DNA of 64,000 nt, from the NCBI GenBank assembly GCA_018340375.1, contig JAFFJZ010000002.1, forward strand, positions 27,856,001 through 27,920,000, in the 5' to 3' direction. Positions 11,217 to 24,127 of the stretch are shown here, piece after piece. The position numbers and the translations under genes are program-made. The notes under the pieces are model-generated. The model saw only the letters and a program-made list of their open reading frames with translations, was not told the origin of the DNA and ran no database searches. This DNA is from Gonatopus flavifemur (taxonomy: Eukaryota; Arthropoda; Insecta; Hymenoptera; Dryinidae). Position 1 is the stretch's first letter, and each line of letters starts with the position of its first letter.

Positions 11217-11952
11217 AGTATAATTTTATTTATAGAAAAATGACGTTGAATGAAAAAATTATTTTATATAAATTGACATATATTTTTTGACTTCAAGTTT
11301 TATACTGATGTAAAATACGATATTTGAATTTGTTAAATATTAAAGTACATGAATTGATGCTAAAAGCAAGATTCGTTGGATTATTTCAATGCCCTTCTGA
11401 AGATTAGAATAAAATTCAAACTCCTTGGGAATGATTTTCATTAGTTATAAAAGAACTATTTTATAGTTTTACAAGGATTCGTTTTGCTATTGATTACAGG
11501 GTTCATTGAATTCTCGGGAGGAAGAATGATTCGATCAGTAATGAAATAATTTTTAAAATCAGAGATTATATCCTACAAATTAAATTTCATCTCAAAGAGG
11601 TGTGGAGTTCCATGTTTTTGCTATCTGCAATGTTTCTAATAAAATAATTATCATCAAGAGGACAAGGAGCTCGAAAAGTGGAAAATATTTTAGATAATTC
11701 TAAGATCTTCTTTGTTATACATCATAAAACGGAGAAAATTCGCTGTTCTTAGATTTAAAATAATTGTACATATTTAGAACGCTAATAACATGAAACGTGC
11801 TGGCATCTTCCAATGAGAATTCCCTTGAACGAAATGTGATGGATAAAGATGAACAAATTTCTCTATTCTGAAACATAATTCCACTCAATTGTCAAAAATC
11901 GTACCCAAGTGCATCATGATTTCATTATTTATATCTCAATAATTAAATTATA
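11217..11952. other. DCTD 3' flank and intergenic sequence
   Basis: The stretch probably includes the DCTD 3' UTR; AATAAA-type signals occur, for example AATAAAATTC near 11408. Beyond that the sequence is AT-rich, with no gene or clear repeat seen. Confidence 0.45.
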
Positions 11953-12370
11953 TATGTGACCTGGTCTACGAAAAGGGGGCTTAGGTGTGAAAACAAGTTT
12001 TCGAGAAAACAGCTGTTAAAGATAAACAAGTCATTTCATCAGTTTTGCTTTAGTTGTTCGCTTCTCCCTGCATCCCACCGCATCCCACTCTGTTCCAGGA
12101 CATACAGTGTTGTTTCTGTTTCGAATAATATCGTATTTGATCGCGTAATTTCGTGGTTTCGCTTAGTTTTATAATTTAATCTCCAAATTCTTTTCATTTT
12201 CAATCATTTCTGCTCTTCTTTTTGTACATTTTTAGCAAACTTTCCTACCAGTTAGAAACTTCTGGTTTGCGCCATTCGAAAGAACATATTTTACTCCATT
12301 CAAATCGCCAACAAAGTAAAAAATGATATTTTCACACCTAAGCCCCCTTTTTTCGTAGGCCAGGTTACAT
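11953..12370. repeat. TIR element with about 36-bp ends
   Basis: The left end TGTGACCTGGTCTACGAAAA continues to GGGGGCTTAGGTGTGAAAA. The right end is its reverse complement with few changes (TTTTCACACCTAAGCCCCCT ... CGTAGGCCAGGTTACA). TA dinucleotides flank both ends, as for Tc1/mariner-type insertion. The interior of about 340 bp is unrelated between halves and non-coding. The C-tract in the TIR makes this family easy to search. Confidence 0.8.
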
Positions 12371-13766
12371 ATTTTCAATTTCACCCCAATGAATTAAAAA
12401 TATATTTCAATTACGAGGAAGAACATCCTCATTGAAATGGAAATAAAAAAACTCTCTTATTGAAATTATTGTCAAAACAGTCCTGAACCACACTCAAATT
12501 ACAGTACTTATTTTGAGTGAAAATGATTATTTTATGACAATTTATTATATTAAAACATGTAAAACAGTGAATCGTGATTTTCAAAGGACTTTGAGACATA
12601 AATAACGCGACGAATAATTACCATTGATTTCAATACCATAGTTTTTATACTCGAATTCATCGATCGTTTCTTCTGTGCTAATGATTGAAATTCTGATTCT
12701 ATGGAACTGGTATAATTTGAACGTAACTCAACTTCTTCAATACAGTTCCAACAACAAAACATCGGTTACAAATGAGTAAATTAGCCAAGAAAATATCATT
12801 TTTGATTATAAATTACCAAGTAATAGAAGCATACCAAGTCTGTAACTTATGGATTCCCGGAAAACATTTTGAATCTTCCAAAGGGTGGTTATTGAGGCAA
12901 AGCAAGAGAACCTTTTTTCGTTGCGAAGAAACTCCGATCAATCAAGTGTACTTGCCACCTAAATTGTTTATTTGTTCTGTTTATAACTAATAAAAAACCT
13001 ACGAAAAGTGTCTTGAAAAGATATGCCTCAAAAATCACTCCCTGAAAAAAAAGGATTCGGAATGTTTCCCGAGATATCCAAAAAATCAGATTTAAAAACA
13101 ATATTTTTACATCAAATTTCTCTTCAATCACACCATAATAAAATATTGTTAAAATAAAATCATAAATATTGTTTACAATTCCATCGAATCAACAACCACA
13201 TGGGTTTTCAAGTTTCGAATTGAAATACGAAATCGATATGCAATTTTCATCAAACTAAAAGGAAAATTCTTCAACAACGTATTTCATTATCTAATAAATG
13301 ATGAAGCGATGCAACAAAGAAAAAGCGCAATTGTTTTCGGACTGTTTTACTCCAAACATCATACATTAATCTTCGAATTAATTGTAAAACAAAAAACAAA
13401 CAAAAATATTATGAAATATTACTACTTTTTGTACATTAATGGCAAAAAGTTTGTTCGATTGACGGATGCACTGCAATGCATCCGATGGATCTCAATGTAT
13501 ATGAATAAAATAGGTACGTTGGATTATTCATAACTCACGATTAAATTCAAAATCTCCTATTTGACCACAAAATTCACATCAAAATTTTATATTCCGTAAC
13601 TATTTCCTTTCATACCTGATAAATGTATGGATATTCGATTTCATTCATCATTCAGGGTAATTAATGTGTTACAAATGCAATTGATTTACTTTTTATTATC
13701 ACTGGTTTATAATTATGATGTTGATGCGGAACAGTTTTATTAAGAGATTAAAACAACATTATTTTA
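12371..13766. other. Non-genic stretch between DCTD and the minus-strand terminal exon
   Basis: Several open frames of 60-80 codons exist on both strands (for example 12772-12990 +, 12550-12762 -, 13309-13533 +). None shows a recognisable motif, a convincing start context or an agreed splice structure. The 12772 frame has some protein-like composition (WIPGKHFESSKGWLLRQSK), but its opposite strand is equally open. The 3' end of the minus-strand gene at 13767 probably extends a little into this interval. Confidence 0.35.
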
Positions 13767-13971
13767 TTAATTTGTTTCCTTCTTATCATTACTCGGTATG
13801 AGTTTTATTTCAAGTTCACAAATCAAATCTCTGATCTGATAATACCTAGTGAAAATTTCCTGTGATACGCGCTCCTGATCATAATTCCATACATCACACC
13901 CATCGATTCTCAATGTTTCCCATTTTTCTCTTTCATCTTTGTGCAGATACGCCATAATATCGGTGAGGATG
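13767..13971 (-). CDS. Last coding exon of an unidentified gene
   Basis: A pyrimidine-rich tract ending CTATACAG precedes the exon at 13971. The frame then runs 67 codons to TAA at 13767 and overlaps a polyadenylation-type AATAAA (complement 13763-13768), which is how a real 3' end looks. The translated piece (starting ILTDIMAYLHKDEREKW, later RYYQIRDLICELEIKL) is charged, probably helical, and reads like a conserved C-terminus, but I do not recognise the family. It needs a preceding exon ending with two bases of a codon. Nearby frames at 13972-14162 (for example VPYQQWIVRYVDVLLENG on the minus strand) do not splice to it in phase, so the upstream exon is probably farther away. Confidence 0.45.
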
Positions 13972-15439
13972 CTGTATAGAAATAATGAAAAGAATTTCTC
14001 AAGAATTTTTCCTCAGTATTTTCGATTACCGATAGCACTCGTGGTGAAAAATATATATTATGAACTTTTACATTTTCTACAGAATTGGAATCCACCACTG
14101 TGAACGGTACCATTTTCCAATAAGACATCCACGTATCGAACTATCCATTGTTGGTACGGTACTGGGTATTTAAAAATCTCAAGAACCCAAACCGTTGAAA
14201 AACGTTATCAAATTCTTGCTGATCTAAAGAAATTCTGTAATTTCAGAATTATATTTCTTCGCACAAAATTGAAAAATTTTATGATCTCCCGACCAAATGC
14301 GAGAAGAAAGGTTTCCTCCTCTCTTGCAATGATAATTTTTCAATCCACTAATTCGATGCCTGTACTGGATACAAGATTTCGAAAACAAATAAAAATTTGT
14401 TCGAATACATCAGAATTATTTCATGCTTAGATTAATTCTGATGAGACATTTTAAATACTATTATAAAATACAATAACAATTCTTATGTGAAACAATCACG
14501 ACACTTGTTTAAAATTATAATTCTATAATGACTCAAATTATAATTCTACCACCACGTCGACTCATCAATCGATAAATTGTATTTACGAAAAGTCTGATTG
14601 GTAAATAACTGTACGTAACACGCTAATGGCCCCCAATCCAAGAAGAATCGAAATTCATAATACGCATTCTTCTCCAAACATAGATTGAACATTAAATTAT
14701 ATCAGGGATTCATGAACGTGTATGTGTTTGAACGAGAACATGGTATGATGGAATATTAAATATTCCAACAGAGAAGATATCCTCTCATAAATTGAACAAC
14801 GCATTGATACAATTGGCTGGACTTGATTTTCATTCGTTTTTCATGAACTTTGTAGGTATACTTAGAGGTAAAAGGGGATATTCAAAAAATAACTGCACTT
14901 CGATATCGTTTAAAAAAAGTTTCACATAATTCAATGATTATTATTTACGATATTGACATCAATTGATTTTCATCGTTGAATGAAAGAAATATCTTTGCGA
15001 TTGAATGTAAAATCTTATTCACGATACATCTTTCTTCGGAACTACCGAAAAAACGTGAAACGTAATCAATGATATTAAAACAAATTCATATCTTTCTCGA
15101 TAAACAAAGATATGTATGTGTATGTATCTTACACATGAATTGTATCAAATTCGAATTTCTATGAAACGACTCTCCGTTTTATTTGCGCAAGGAGACAATA
15201 CATTATGTATGGATGTATATCCAGGATGTAATTAGAAAAACTGAAGATAGAATATAGTGGATGAAGGGAACAACACTATAGCTTATGTTCTGTTCTCGAG
15301 TTACAACCTTAATATACATATTGGCAAAATTTGCGTTAAAATATGTACAAACATCATTATTACCACGTAGTGAAAAGCTATGAAGAGAAAATGTACAACT
15401 TATAAATAGATAATTATGATTTATATATACATATTTATG
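13972..15439. other. Non-genic AT-rich stretch
   Basis: At complement(14062-14162) a short open piece behind a CCCAG acceptor-like site could be another exon of the minus-strand gene ending at 13767, but the reading phases do not agree. Otherwise I see plain AT-rich sequence with no gene or clear repeat. Confidence 0.4.
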
Positions 15440-15490
15440 TATATATAAACATATATATATATATATGTATATGTATATATATATATAGAG
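15440..15490. repeat. TA microsatellite
   Basis: Runs of TATATA interrupted by TGTATATG units extend over about 50 bp. Confidence 0.85.
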
Positions 15491-17015
15491 GTTTGAAAAA
15501 ACAAATGATGTTCGATAATGTTTTCATTCTTATCGACTGACTTTGAAATATTTATTCAATATTTTTCCCCTTATGAAAAATGATAATCGACAATGCCAAA
15601 AAAAAAAAAAAAACATCGAAGATGAGTGTTGTCACCGACATTTCAGTCGTGTTAATTGTCATATTCTTCACAAGGGTTCGTTAAAATTTTCTATTTTACC
15701 TGTAGAGGTACAGACGTGACAGGGACATTATTTTTTTCATCAACATATTTATTGATCTCTTTTTCTCTTTATTATTCACGGATTGTTGTTCTGTTATGAT
15801 ATACTTTGGTAATTTGCGTATACAATACGCACAGCTTATCGTTTCTTAGATTAATGTTCACAATGAGAGATTTTCACGGACGAGCACTACATTTTGTCGA
15901 ATGATTTTATGTACTTTATCATTACGATCACTTGGAAAACAAGTTGTTTTCGTATAAAAGATTTATTCTTCGCTAAGGAAACAAAGTTAAGTTATTGAGA
16001 TATATTTTTTTTTTTTTTCTATATCGACAGGACTTGCGATAGAAGCGAATTAGAAGAATAATTAACAAGTATGATATCGAGAAACATAATATTTGATGGG
16101 ACGAGAGGGTTTTGCATCAGCGATGTGTGTATGTATTATGATTTTGCGTATAATTATTAATTCGATATAATATTCTAATATTTTGTAACCTCTACACGGT
16201 AGAGTATAGTTTCATTATGCATCGCCGGAGAAGATGGTGTCATTACCTTAATCGAGAGTAGAAATATTCGTCAAGGGCAAACGAGAGTGAGTGCATCGAG
16301 TGTCCGTTTTCTTTTGTTTTTTTGTTCTTGTTGTTTTCATTATTTAATTATACCGATGTCTGTTCCCACGCGTTTATACACTTACACTCTTTCTTGCACT
16401 TTTAGATTTTCCCTCCGTGTAATTAAATAAACGCATCATTATCAATCCGCGTTAATTGATTAATTGAACATTAGCTATAACGTCCTCTATTTTTATTTTC
16501 TTCCATCATTTTCAATGTTCTCTTGAAAGTACAAGAGCGCGCCCGCACCCAAGTGCACGCATAAACACACATGCACACACACACACACACACACGCGCAC
16601 GCAGTGATTCTTGCGTTTCGTCGAAAGATTTATCCATCGTCTTCGTTCTAGCACTGTCTCAGAGCACTATTATTCATTCATTTATTTATTTATGTATTTT
16701 ATTTATCTTTCTTTAAACACAGCATTGAAAACCTTCGAAGGAACATTTCATGTATATTATATAACAACACCCACACACACACGCATCTATTTTATTACTT
16801 TGTTAATCTGCCAATTATCGATTCCTCCTATTTGTTTTCATATTTTGATCAATGGTGTTGATATTAGCAAGTTACAATGAATTCCAATTGTTTCATTCAA
16901 CATGGTGTCGAGTGTGTGCGATATTAGAATCTCTTGAATTCCTTGACACGCTCTCTCTCTCCATTTGACCACATTAAAGGGAATCGGTGACGACCCTAGA
17001 TAGAGCATCCCTGGA
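15491..17015. other. Downstream of NAA15: likely 3' UTR plus intergenic DNA
   Basis: On the minus strand this follows the NAA15 stop codon. Overlapping TTTATT words at about 16678-16712 (AATAAA on the minus strand) are possible polyadenylation signals. A CA microsatellite with some CG units occupies about 16568-16602. No other gene is recognised; the 89-codon frame at 16611-16880 on the plus strand crosses low-complexity sequence. Confidence 0.4.
16568..16602. repeat. CA microsatellite
   Basis: A (CA)n run, passing into CGCGCACGC at its 3' side. Simple repeat. Confidence 0.85.
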
Positions 17016-18530
17016 TCAGTTTTTAATTGAATTTTCTTTCTCTTGGTGATTGGTAGTGGTCATGACCCTGGTTTCGGGCGGCCGGAACGCCGTTGCGTAT
17101 GGAAAACGTTTTTGACATTTAGTTACGTAATCGGCTATCGTTGAATCGCAGTGACCAAAATCACCGTTTCGCAACGCTTCGAGAACTTTGGTACAGTTTT
17201 GCAACGTTACACCTTCTGTACCATCGATATTCGTAATTAAGGAGAGAGCTTTTGTTTGAGCGCTTGGATCCAGTTTGTACAACATTCTCGCGCCTTGCAA
17301 CAGATGGGGCAAGGAGTTGCTGTTCTTCTTCAAATATTCAGCGTTCATTTGAAGCGCACTTGTACCGGAAAATATTCCAGCGGTTTGTCGTTTGACAACT
17401 TCCCCAACCGCCCCCTCCAAAGGCGAACGGTTAGTATGTAATAAGAATCTCACTAAACACGTGTGGAGATCAGGATTATTCGGATCCAGTCTGTGAGCAC
17501 GTTTTATAGACCGCAGCATTAGAAGAGTACGACCTGGAAATTTCATACTTTATTAATTTTTCTTCGTATCAATTGAATCTACCATGCACACTCTCATTCT
17601 CAACGCACATTCGATTGGAGATCGTGTGATACTTTATATCAATGAACAATTGGAAAAATCATTCAATTCGATTATTTTACCCTGTTCTAATGATCATTCT
17701 TGCGCGATATACTTTTCATTGGATACGAATAAAATGTGAAAAGAAATTTTTGTGGTATGAAAAGGAAAGTTGATCACCCTGGGAAATGTAAAATCAATTC
17801 AGTATTTCTCTGAGATTATTGTTATTACGTGGAGACTGTGACAATGAAGTTATTTCGAATGAATTCCAATAAGAAAATAGCCTAGGAATGGACAAAAACT
17901 GAGAAAAGTTCAATCAGCGATGCGTATAGTTGTTACAATTATAAGATTCTCGTTGGTTGATCGTATTGGCAATCGCTAATGCTATTCCCCTGCTATTTCA
18001 GTGAATATGACAATATCAAACGAATGAAAATTTGGTACCTTTCCGAAAGTAAATTTCGAACGCCATCAGATGTGTTTCTATTCTATTCGATGCTAATTCT
18101 TGAAGTGGTTGTAAGAACTTGATCGCCTGCTCCAAAGGATCTTCCACCTGAAATAAGAACATTAAGAATTACCTTCAGTATCAAATAAGATAACTCTTCT
18201 GATTCTTCAGTAAGAAATTTACTAATCACGAAGATTTCAGGATGCTCTCGAGCTTCGAGACCCAATGATTAAATAAATTTCATGAATGTTTGTCAACTAC
18301 TTGACGATAAAACAGGAATAAAAAATATATATTCACCCTTTCCAATTTTTCTGGTATCAATTCATCCAAAGTTGGCTGTTCAAGGTCAGGGTCAGTTTGT
18401 TGTCGCGATTTATTATGTTGTTCTCTTTTTTCCTGTGCTTGGGCAGCTTGTTGTCGTTCGAGTTCCGCCTTCCTACGTTGTTTCCTTTGTTTGTTCCTGA
18501 GTTTTTTCAATTCCGACGGGGCTAAATTCT
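17016..18530 (-). CDS. NAA15: NatA auxiliary subunit NAA15, last three coding exons (partial)
   Basis: NAA15 anchors the NatA N-terminal acetyltransferase to the ribosome and holds the catalytic subunit NAA10. Three exons splice in phase: complement(18337-18530), complement(18039-18147) and complement(17016-17533), giving about 272 residues. The first carries the lysine-rich signature [18 protein letters not shown], an acidic/glutamine-rich linker and ELIPEKLER; the second reads [20 protein letters not shown] then [12 protein letters not shown]; the third continues [21 protein letters not shown] through repeat helices to [12 protein letters not shown], all collinear with animal NAA15 C-termini. 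Animal NAA15 is about 865 residues, so roughly the first 590 are missing. The 18530 exon begins two bases into a codon behind a TTTACAG acceptor, so more exons must lie upstream on the minus strand. I could not recognise them in the window. NAA16-type paralogues exist only in some animals, so NAA15 is the natural name here. Confidence 0.93.
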
Positions 18531-20690
18531 CTGTAAATAAGAAAACATGAAATTAGGGAATCTGTTTTCGAAAGAATTTCATTGGTGCATTTTACGTAAT
18601 TCGAATTACACGTTTAGCGAGGAGAACAAAGCTTTTATCATCCTATGGGAATTATTAATTTTACGTAAGGAATCATCACGTTCAGAGTATTTTAAGAGAG
18701 AAGAATATTTTGAAGTAACTACTCGAGGACTCCCGCTTATGTCTGAATTTATGAAGCATGGCCCTTTTCTGGTTGCAGAGGCTTCTCTGCTCCGTTCGTT
18801 CTAACATACGAAGAGCATTGACTATTTTTCCTTACATAATTGGAAAGTGCACGGGCGCTCGCCAGTAATTTTATGTGTTATAATACCAAAATAATGCGGT
18901 GAGAATAATTAAATCGTCGTTGTCCGTTGAGCAGAGCGAATGCATTAACGTAATGATAATAATAATCGAAACTTCATTCGCCTATTTCATTTCTGTTTTT
19001 ACGTTTAGTTTGCGTAAAAACTATTATCCAGCATCGGTGATATATCAAAGATACTTGCATTCATTCGGATTGGGAAAGAATTTTTATTTACATCGCAATA
19101 AACTATGAATTCAATTTCGTTAATTGAGAAATGAAGATCTTCAATGAGGACAAGTGATTCTCGTCGCACGGGGGACCGGTGACATAAAATGCGCGATTAA
19201 TCTCTCGAGAATGAATCATTTTCTTCTTCCCAACTCATCTGAGATTCGAAAAATGAAGTGCTTCTTCGATCATTTAAAATTGATTAGATTTATCTGTAGA
19301 ACGCAAAAGTTTTGACGGGAAATTTGAACATCTCAAAAAAAGTCTCCTATTTAAAAAAAATACAAAGAAAATGTGATGCGATTTTGTATTTGACGGTATT
19401 TCATGAATTAATTAATCAATTACCTTCAAATCTTTACAAGCGAAATGGATTACGTTGAGAGGATTTTGCTTCAAAACTCGACATGAGATTATCCCAGGGG
19501 ATTCAAAACTTTAACTCAAAATTGGATATTCCAATTTGGAAAGAGTGCAATTTCATTAACAAAATCGTTGTGAGAGTAATTGCTTTCAGTGGATTTTATT
19601 GAAATCACGTTCATGCGTATAATTTGTCCCATGCGCTTTGCGTTACAAGATTTTGTCAAGTCACGTTAAATATTTCTTACATTTTACAAAGTAGCGAGAG
19701 GAATATTCTCAAATAATATTACTACTACATTTCATGGTACTCTTTTGTAGAAAGTAAGCAAAGTTTGAGATGGTGCCAAGAAATTGTGCAAGATAGTGAT
19801 TTTTAATGAGAGAATTTCTCTCCTGCTAAGGAGGAGATCTGATTTACAAAATCAAAACGTAATATTTTATAGCTGTTACAGCACTCCGAGTCAAAATATA
19901 AGCATAGCGTGGAACTGATTATCAGACTCAGTAGATGAATCTCTTGAAAATCTCGAAAGAAAGTAATCCAACTCATCAATACAAAAGCTTGGGAGACATG
20001 GAAAGAATTGAGACCATTGTTAGTCACTCGCTAACTGAGCGAATTTCACAATGTTTCCGACGTTTTTTATGAACTTTTCATCGGGATTTGATATATTTTG
20101 GGATCCAGAATCGCTATTGCACCAAAAATTTCACGTTTATGGTAGAACATGAGAGGACGATAACAAAATCTAAAAGGGTTGAATCGGGATTTCATTTTAT
20201 GCATGCTAATTTTATTTCCTCTATCGTCATAGAATTCTTTCTTCCTCCCTGTCGATACGTTTGTTCAATTTTCAACTTGAAACGCCATTCACCTTTCTGA
20301 TCTATTCAATCAAGTCTCGTACAATATAATCTCTTCGGTATCATTGAATGTGGTACGCCTTTCTACTTTTCTGTCACGATTTGACGGAGTTTATGCACGT
20401 GATCGGTGTTCACGCGAGACACGTGTACGCATGCCAAAGAAATGATTTAGCTCCCAACTCTTACGAGACACTTGAAGTTAAACAACAAGCGTAATCAAAG
20501 AATTTCTACAAAATCTAATAAGGTGTTATACAAATAGGAATGTAAAAAGCATTATTATTATATCATACGAGCGAAAACGTTTAAAAATACATATTTCATT
20601 CTTGAATATCATTAGAGATTGTTGTTATGTTGTGATTCACGTTCCCATAGGTTCCCTTTGATTATTATAAATTTTGTATACCTATTATAC

Positions 20691-20691
<1 letters not shown>
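18531..20691. other. Probable NAA15 intron
   Basis: This lies directly upstream of an NAA15 exon that begins within a codon, so at least the first part must be intron. No NAA15-like peptide was recognised. An 85-codon plus-strand frame at 18547-18804 shows no known motif. Confidence 0.5.

Positions 20692-20734
<43 letters not shown>
20692..20734. repeat. GA microsatellite
   Basis: An uninterrupted (GA)n run of about 40 bp. Confidence 0.95.
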
Positions 20735-20738
<4 letters not shown>

Positions 20739-21502
20739 GATCGGGGTATCATGAATCATCTTTGATAAATTGATTATGAATCATTGTTTTTTAACTGTGT
20801 CGAGAGTTTGTTGTAAATGCAAAAAAGATGATCTCTTCAACTTAATAGTTTCTTATAAATTCATGGTAAAGAATCTTTCCCATATTTTCTTCAACGAAAA
20901 ATCACTCCGTGATCTCATACCGGACCACACGAGGTGGCAATGATAATTTATCATTCACGTTCTGGAAATTGTTATCTTTTCATAGGGAAATTTTCTGTTC
21001 TTTTTTTCTTGGATTAGGACTCGCGATACATCTTCGTTTGAAGGTGAACATTTATGCAAAACACTCAAGTCAATGCCAATTATTCTGACAAATGAGTACA
21101 CGAATTCCATTCAGTTTCATCTCTTGGTCCCTGTTATGAACGAATACAGTGTTTCATCGCTTGTTTTAGAGCTTCAAACTGGGATTTAGGAACACCATAA
21201 GTCACTCCAAGATCGAAACCAAGGACCGAGGTACGGAGGAAAAATATCCTCTTGTAGAATCAACAAGGAATCCTGTGTAACGTTCAATCTTTTCTTATTA
21301 TTCAGAAAAATAACTACTAATAATTCTGTGGATTCAACAGACTTTCATATAGATTTTTAGAGAACAGGGACACTATTGTTCTCACCAATTCTCACCAACA
21401 GCGTTCCTTTCCACGCTCTAAATGAGTTCAGTTGCTAATCAATCTGAAAATTGATATTCTTTTTATTAAAAATGAAATCTTCCAAGAGATTTCAGGGATT
21501 CC
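20735..21502. other. Non-genic AT-rich stretch
   Basis: Unstructured AT-rich sequence, possibly NAA15 intron. Nothing recognised. Confidence 0.4.
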
Positions 21503-21654
21503 CAGGGATGAGCAGCCTCAATTACTTTTTGTATTTGAAATACTTTTCAATTTGGCATTCGAAATTTCTGTTTGATGAAAGTAGAAAAGTATTTAAAAGA
21601 ATAACGTACTTCAAATACAAAAATTGATAGATTGATCGATGCTGCCCATCCCTG
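21503..21654. repeat. hAT-like MITE, 152 bp
   Basis: The ends CAGGGATGAGCAGC and GCTGCCCATCCCTG are inverted. The inner arms pair well (TTTTTGTATTTGAAATACTT against AAGTACTTCAAATACAAAAA... in part). The CAGGGATG tip fits hAT. No clear 8-bp duplication remains at the flanks. Confidence 0.65.
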
Positions 21655-22460
21655 ATATCACATGAAATTATTAGGGAGAGATTTAAATTTCTCTAGTTGA
21701 TGATAAGAAGTATGTTGTTTATTTCAGAACAAATTACATGAAATTCACTGAAGGATTCTATAAACTTCGATTGTGATTTTGAAAATTCCACTATCCATCG
21801 TTGAAGAGTTACTAGAAGCAATCGAAGACAACCAACGCGCCACGCCTTGAAATTTCTCTAGTTCTTACCCAGCAAAGAGAATGTTACAAGCAGAGGCTTT
21901 TACAAGTGTGAATGAAAAAAACGTTATAGTTGTTTTAATTAAAACCGGATTTTCTTGACTACTCGATAATCAATTTCACTTGTCTTCGAAGGAAGCATTC
22001 AATTAAGACAAAAGAACGTGGGATTTATTCAAGTTTTTTCTGGCTGCGTTAATGCTATCTAATTTTATAAAATTTCAGATTTCCGTACCACGAAGGAACA
22101 TATTTTTTCAACGAATTCTCGGATGTATCAAATTTATCCATTTGAATTGTGAAACACATATACACTTTTTCCCTAAAATTCACCAATTAATAAGTGCAAA
22201 ATCGGAAATTTGATGTAATAAACATTAGAACAATACCTCAGAACATCTTTATTCTTGGATATCAGTTTTATGAATAAATAAAAAAAAAAAAAAATGATAA
22301 TTGTTGGAGCTATTTTCACCTCGAAAATATATTCTTTCACCAGAGATCGGCAGAAAAAATTGTGATTTTTTTGTAGTGCATAATTAACATACATATATTA
22401 TCCATTTTCCGAATAATCATATTTATCTATCAGTTCATTATTCATTTCTAAAAACAATAA
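21655..22460. other. Non-genic AT-rich stretch
   Basis: No gene or clear repeat. The open frame at 22173-22394 on the minus strand is a low-complexity hydrophobic run over an A-tract. Confidence 0.4.
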
Positions 22461-22830
22461 GCGGTATACGGAATTTTGTTACCCACTATAGTGAAAGATT
22501 TTGTGTATTTTTAACACCCGTGTATGTCCCGGGAGGTCCACTCGCAATTTATGTTGAATATTAACACAAAAATGTTAAATTTACACTGGAAATCTGTGAA
22601 TTTCAGAATTTGACATGTTGTTTTCAACACAAACTCCAAGTGGATCTCCAGTGGCATAAAATTTTCCGCTGTGTATTTAAATAATGGATGATTATTTAAA
22701 AACCGTTATCCATTGTTCAAGTAACAGATAATTATTTCAAATATATTGTTCATTATTTGAGGTAATGGATCATTTTTTAAAATACATTATCTGTTATTCA
22801 ACTAATGGGTAATCAAATTCCGTATACCGT
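22461..22830. repeat. TIR element, 370 bp
   Basis: The left end GCGGTATACGGAATTTTGTT and right end (reverse complement ACGGTATACGGAATTTGATT) match for about 26 bp, both then reading ACCC. Inside, ATAATGGATGATTATTTAAA-like words are repeated three or four times around 22680-22800 as a degenerate direct repeat. Confidence 0.75.
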
Positions 22831-23048
22831 TCATTTCTTTAAAAATGATTGAAAATCATCTCAAATTGTTACTTAATACACCTAAACCTTCTAAAAAAGT
22901 ATCGTCATACATAAAATGTTTTGGTAAGCAATAAGTGATCTATTCTGAACTAATTGTTTATTACTGCAGTGATGTCGAATCCTTCTCTCTTCATTATCCA
23001 TCAATAGAGTAATGGAAAATTCTGATTCTTCTATTATTCATTATTAAA

Positions 23049-24127
23049 CACTGTGAAAAAAGATTATTCATAACTAACAAACCTATATTTACTTATGGGG
23101 GAGTAAATATTTATTTCACACAAATTCATCATGATTCTGTCAAATGCACTGAGAAAAATTACTGCAACTGAAAATGAGCCCAACCCGTGGAAAAATTGTC
23201 CACGCCTGATCACGGCTGATGACTAAAGCTTAATCAGGCGTGATCAGGCCTCAATTTTGTACCCACGTAATTAGGACTAATCATGCCCAATTATGCCCAA
23301 TCACGCTTGATCATGCTTCATTATACATGAGAAATTCATACAAAACCAATCAGTTTTCCGTAAGGAATGAAACTGTAACAATGTTATCAAACACTAATTG
23401 ATTGTCAATCATTTCTACTTATTGTGCCTATGCAACTCCCATTTTCTAGTTTCCAGTTTTCAGGCATGATCATGCGTGATCAAGCGTAAGCGCCTGCGTT
23501 TGTGGCCGATTTAGCATGATCAAGCATGTGTATTCGTGATAAAAAAATCAACATACAATCATTTTGTATGAATATTCCTCGGTCGGTGAGATTTTGCATG
23601 ATCACGGGCGAGACTGGTTTGTCTGGCACGATCGCTGTTGGTTCAGCTTGATCACGGGTTTCCACGTGGGTACAAAATTGAAGCCTTTGAAGTGATGACA
23701 AAGCTCAAAAATGAACGACCAGGTGTGATCAGGCTCAATCACGTGCAGTCAGTATTGAATACGAAGAATTTTGCCAAACAAATGACCATGATTAGGCCTG
23801 GACACGCATTATCAGACCTGAACGATTTTTTCACGAGAAGTACAGTTTTTAGTCACAGTAGCTATATTTTCCCTATCCCAGCGATTCTCATAGCGACTTC
23901 AATGGAAAAAATGACTATTTTGACCACAAAAATTTACTTGGGCTCGTTTTCAGCTACATTTTTTCCTCAGTCTATGATATATTGACTATTAACAAACGTT
24001 TATTCCTACCCAATCACAACACTTGGTTATTACAACCAGAATATATTTGATTCAAACGAATATTTATTTCCACATAAGCAAATATACGTTTGTTAACCAT
24101 AAATAAACCTTTTTTTTTTCCTCAGTG
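23049..24127. repeat. Outer TIR element interrupted by a second element
   Basis: CACTGTGAAAAAAG at the left pairs with CTTTTTTTTTTCCTCAGTG at the right. The arms continue inward with ACTAACAAACCTATATTTAC against TTAACAAACGTATATTTGC (right arm, reverse complement) and then TAAATATTTATTTC / GAAATAAATATTC. The similarity stops at about 23147 and resumes at about 23973, where the inner element sits. Confidence 0.7.
23148..23972. repeat. Inner TIR element with clustered GATCA motifs
   Basis: CACTGAGAAAAATTACTGCA and AACTGAAAATGAGCCCAA at the left pair with TTGGGCTCGTTTTCAGCTAC and ATTTTTTCCTCAG at the right. The interior repeats degenerate TGATCA-centred words (TGATCACG, GATCAGG, GATCATGC, GATCAAGC) more than a dozen times. 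Open frames at 23480-23985 follow these words and resemble no known protein. Confidence 0.7.

Noticed and set aside
18547..18804. Plus-strand frame of 85 codons within the presumed NAA15 intron
   Set aside because: No known motif; the minus strand must be intron here and the frame has no independent support.
23148..23972. Regularly recurring short words, considered as a CRISPR-like array
   Set aside because: Words are degenerate, unevenly spaced and lie in a TIR element of a eukaryotic genome.
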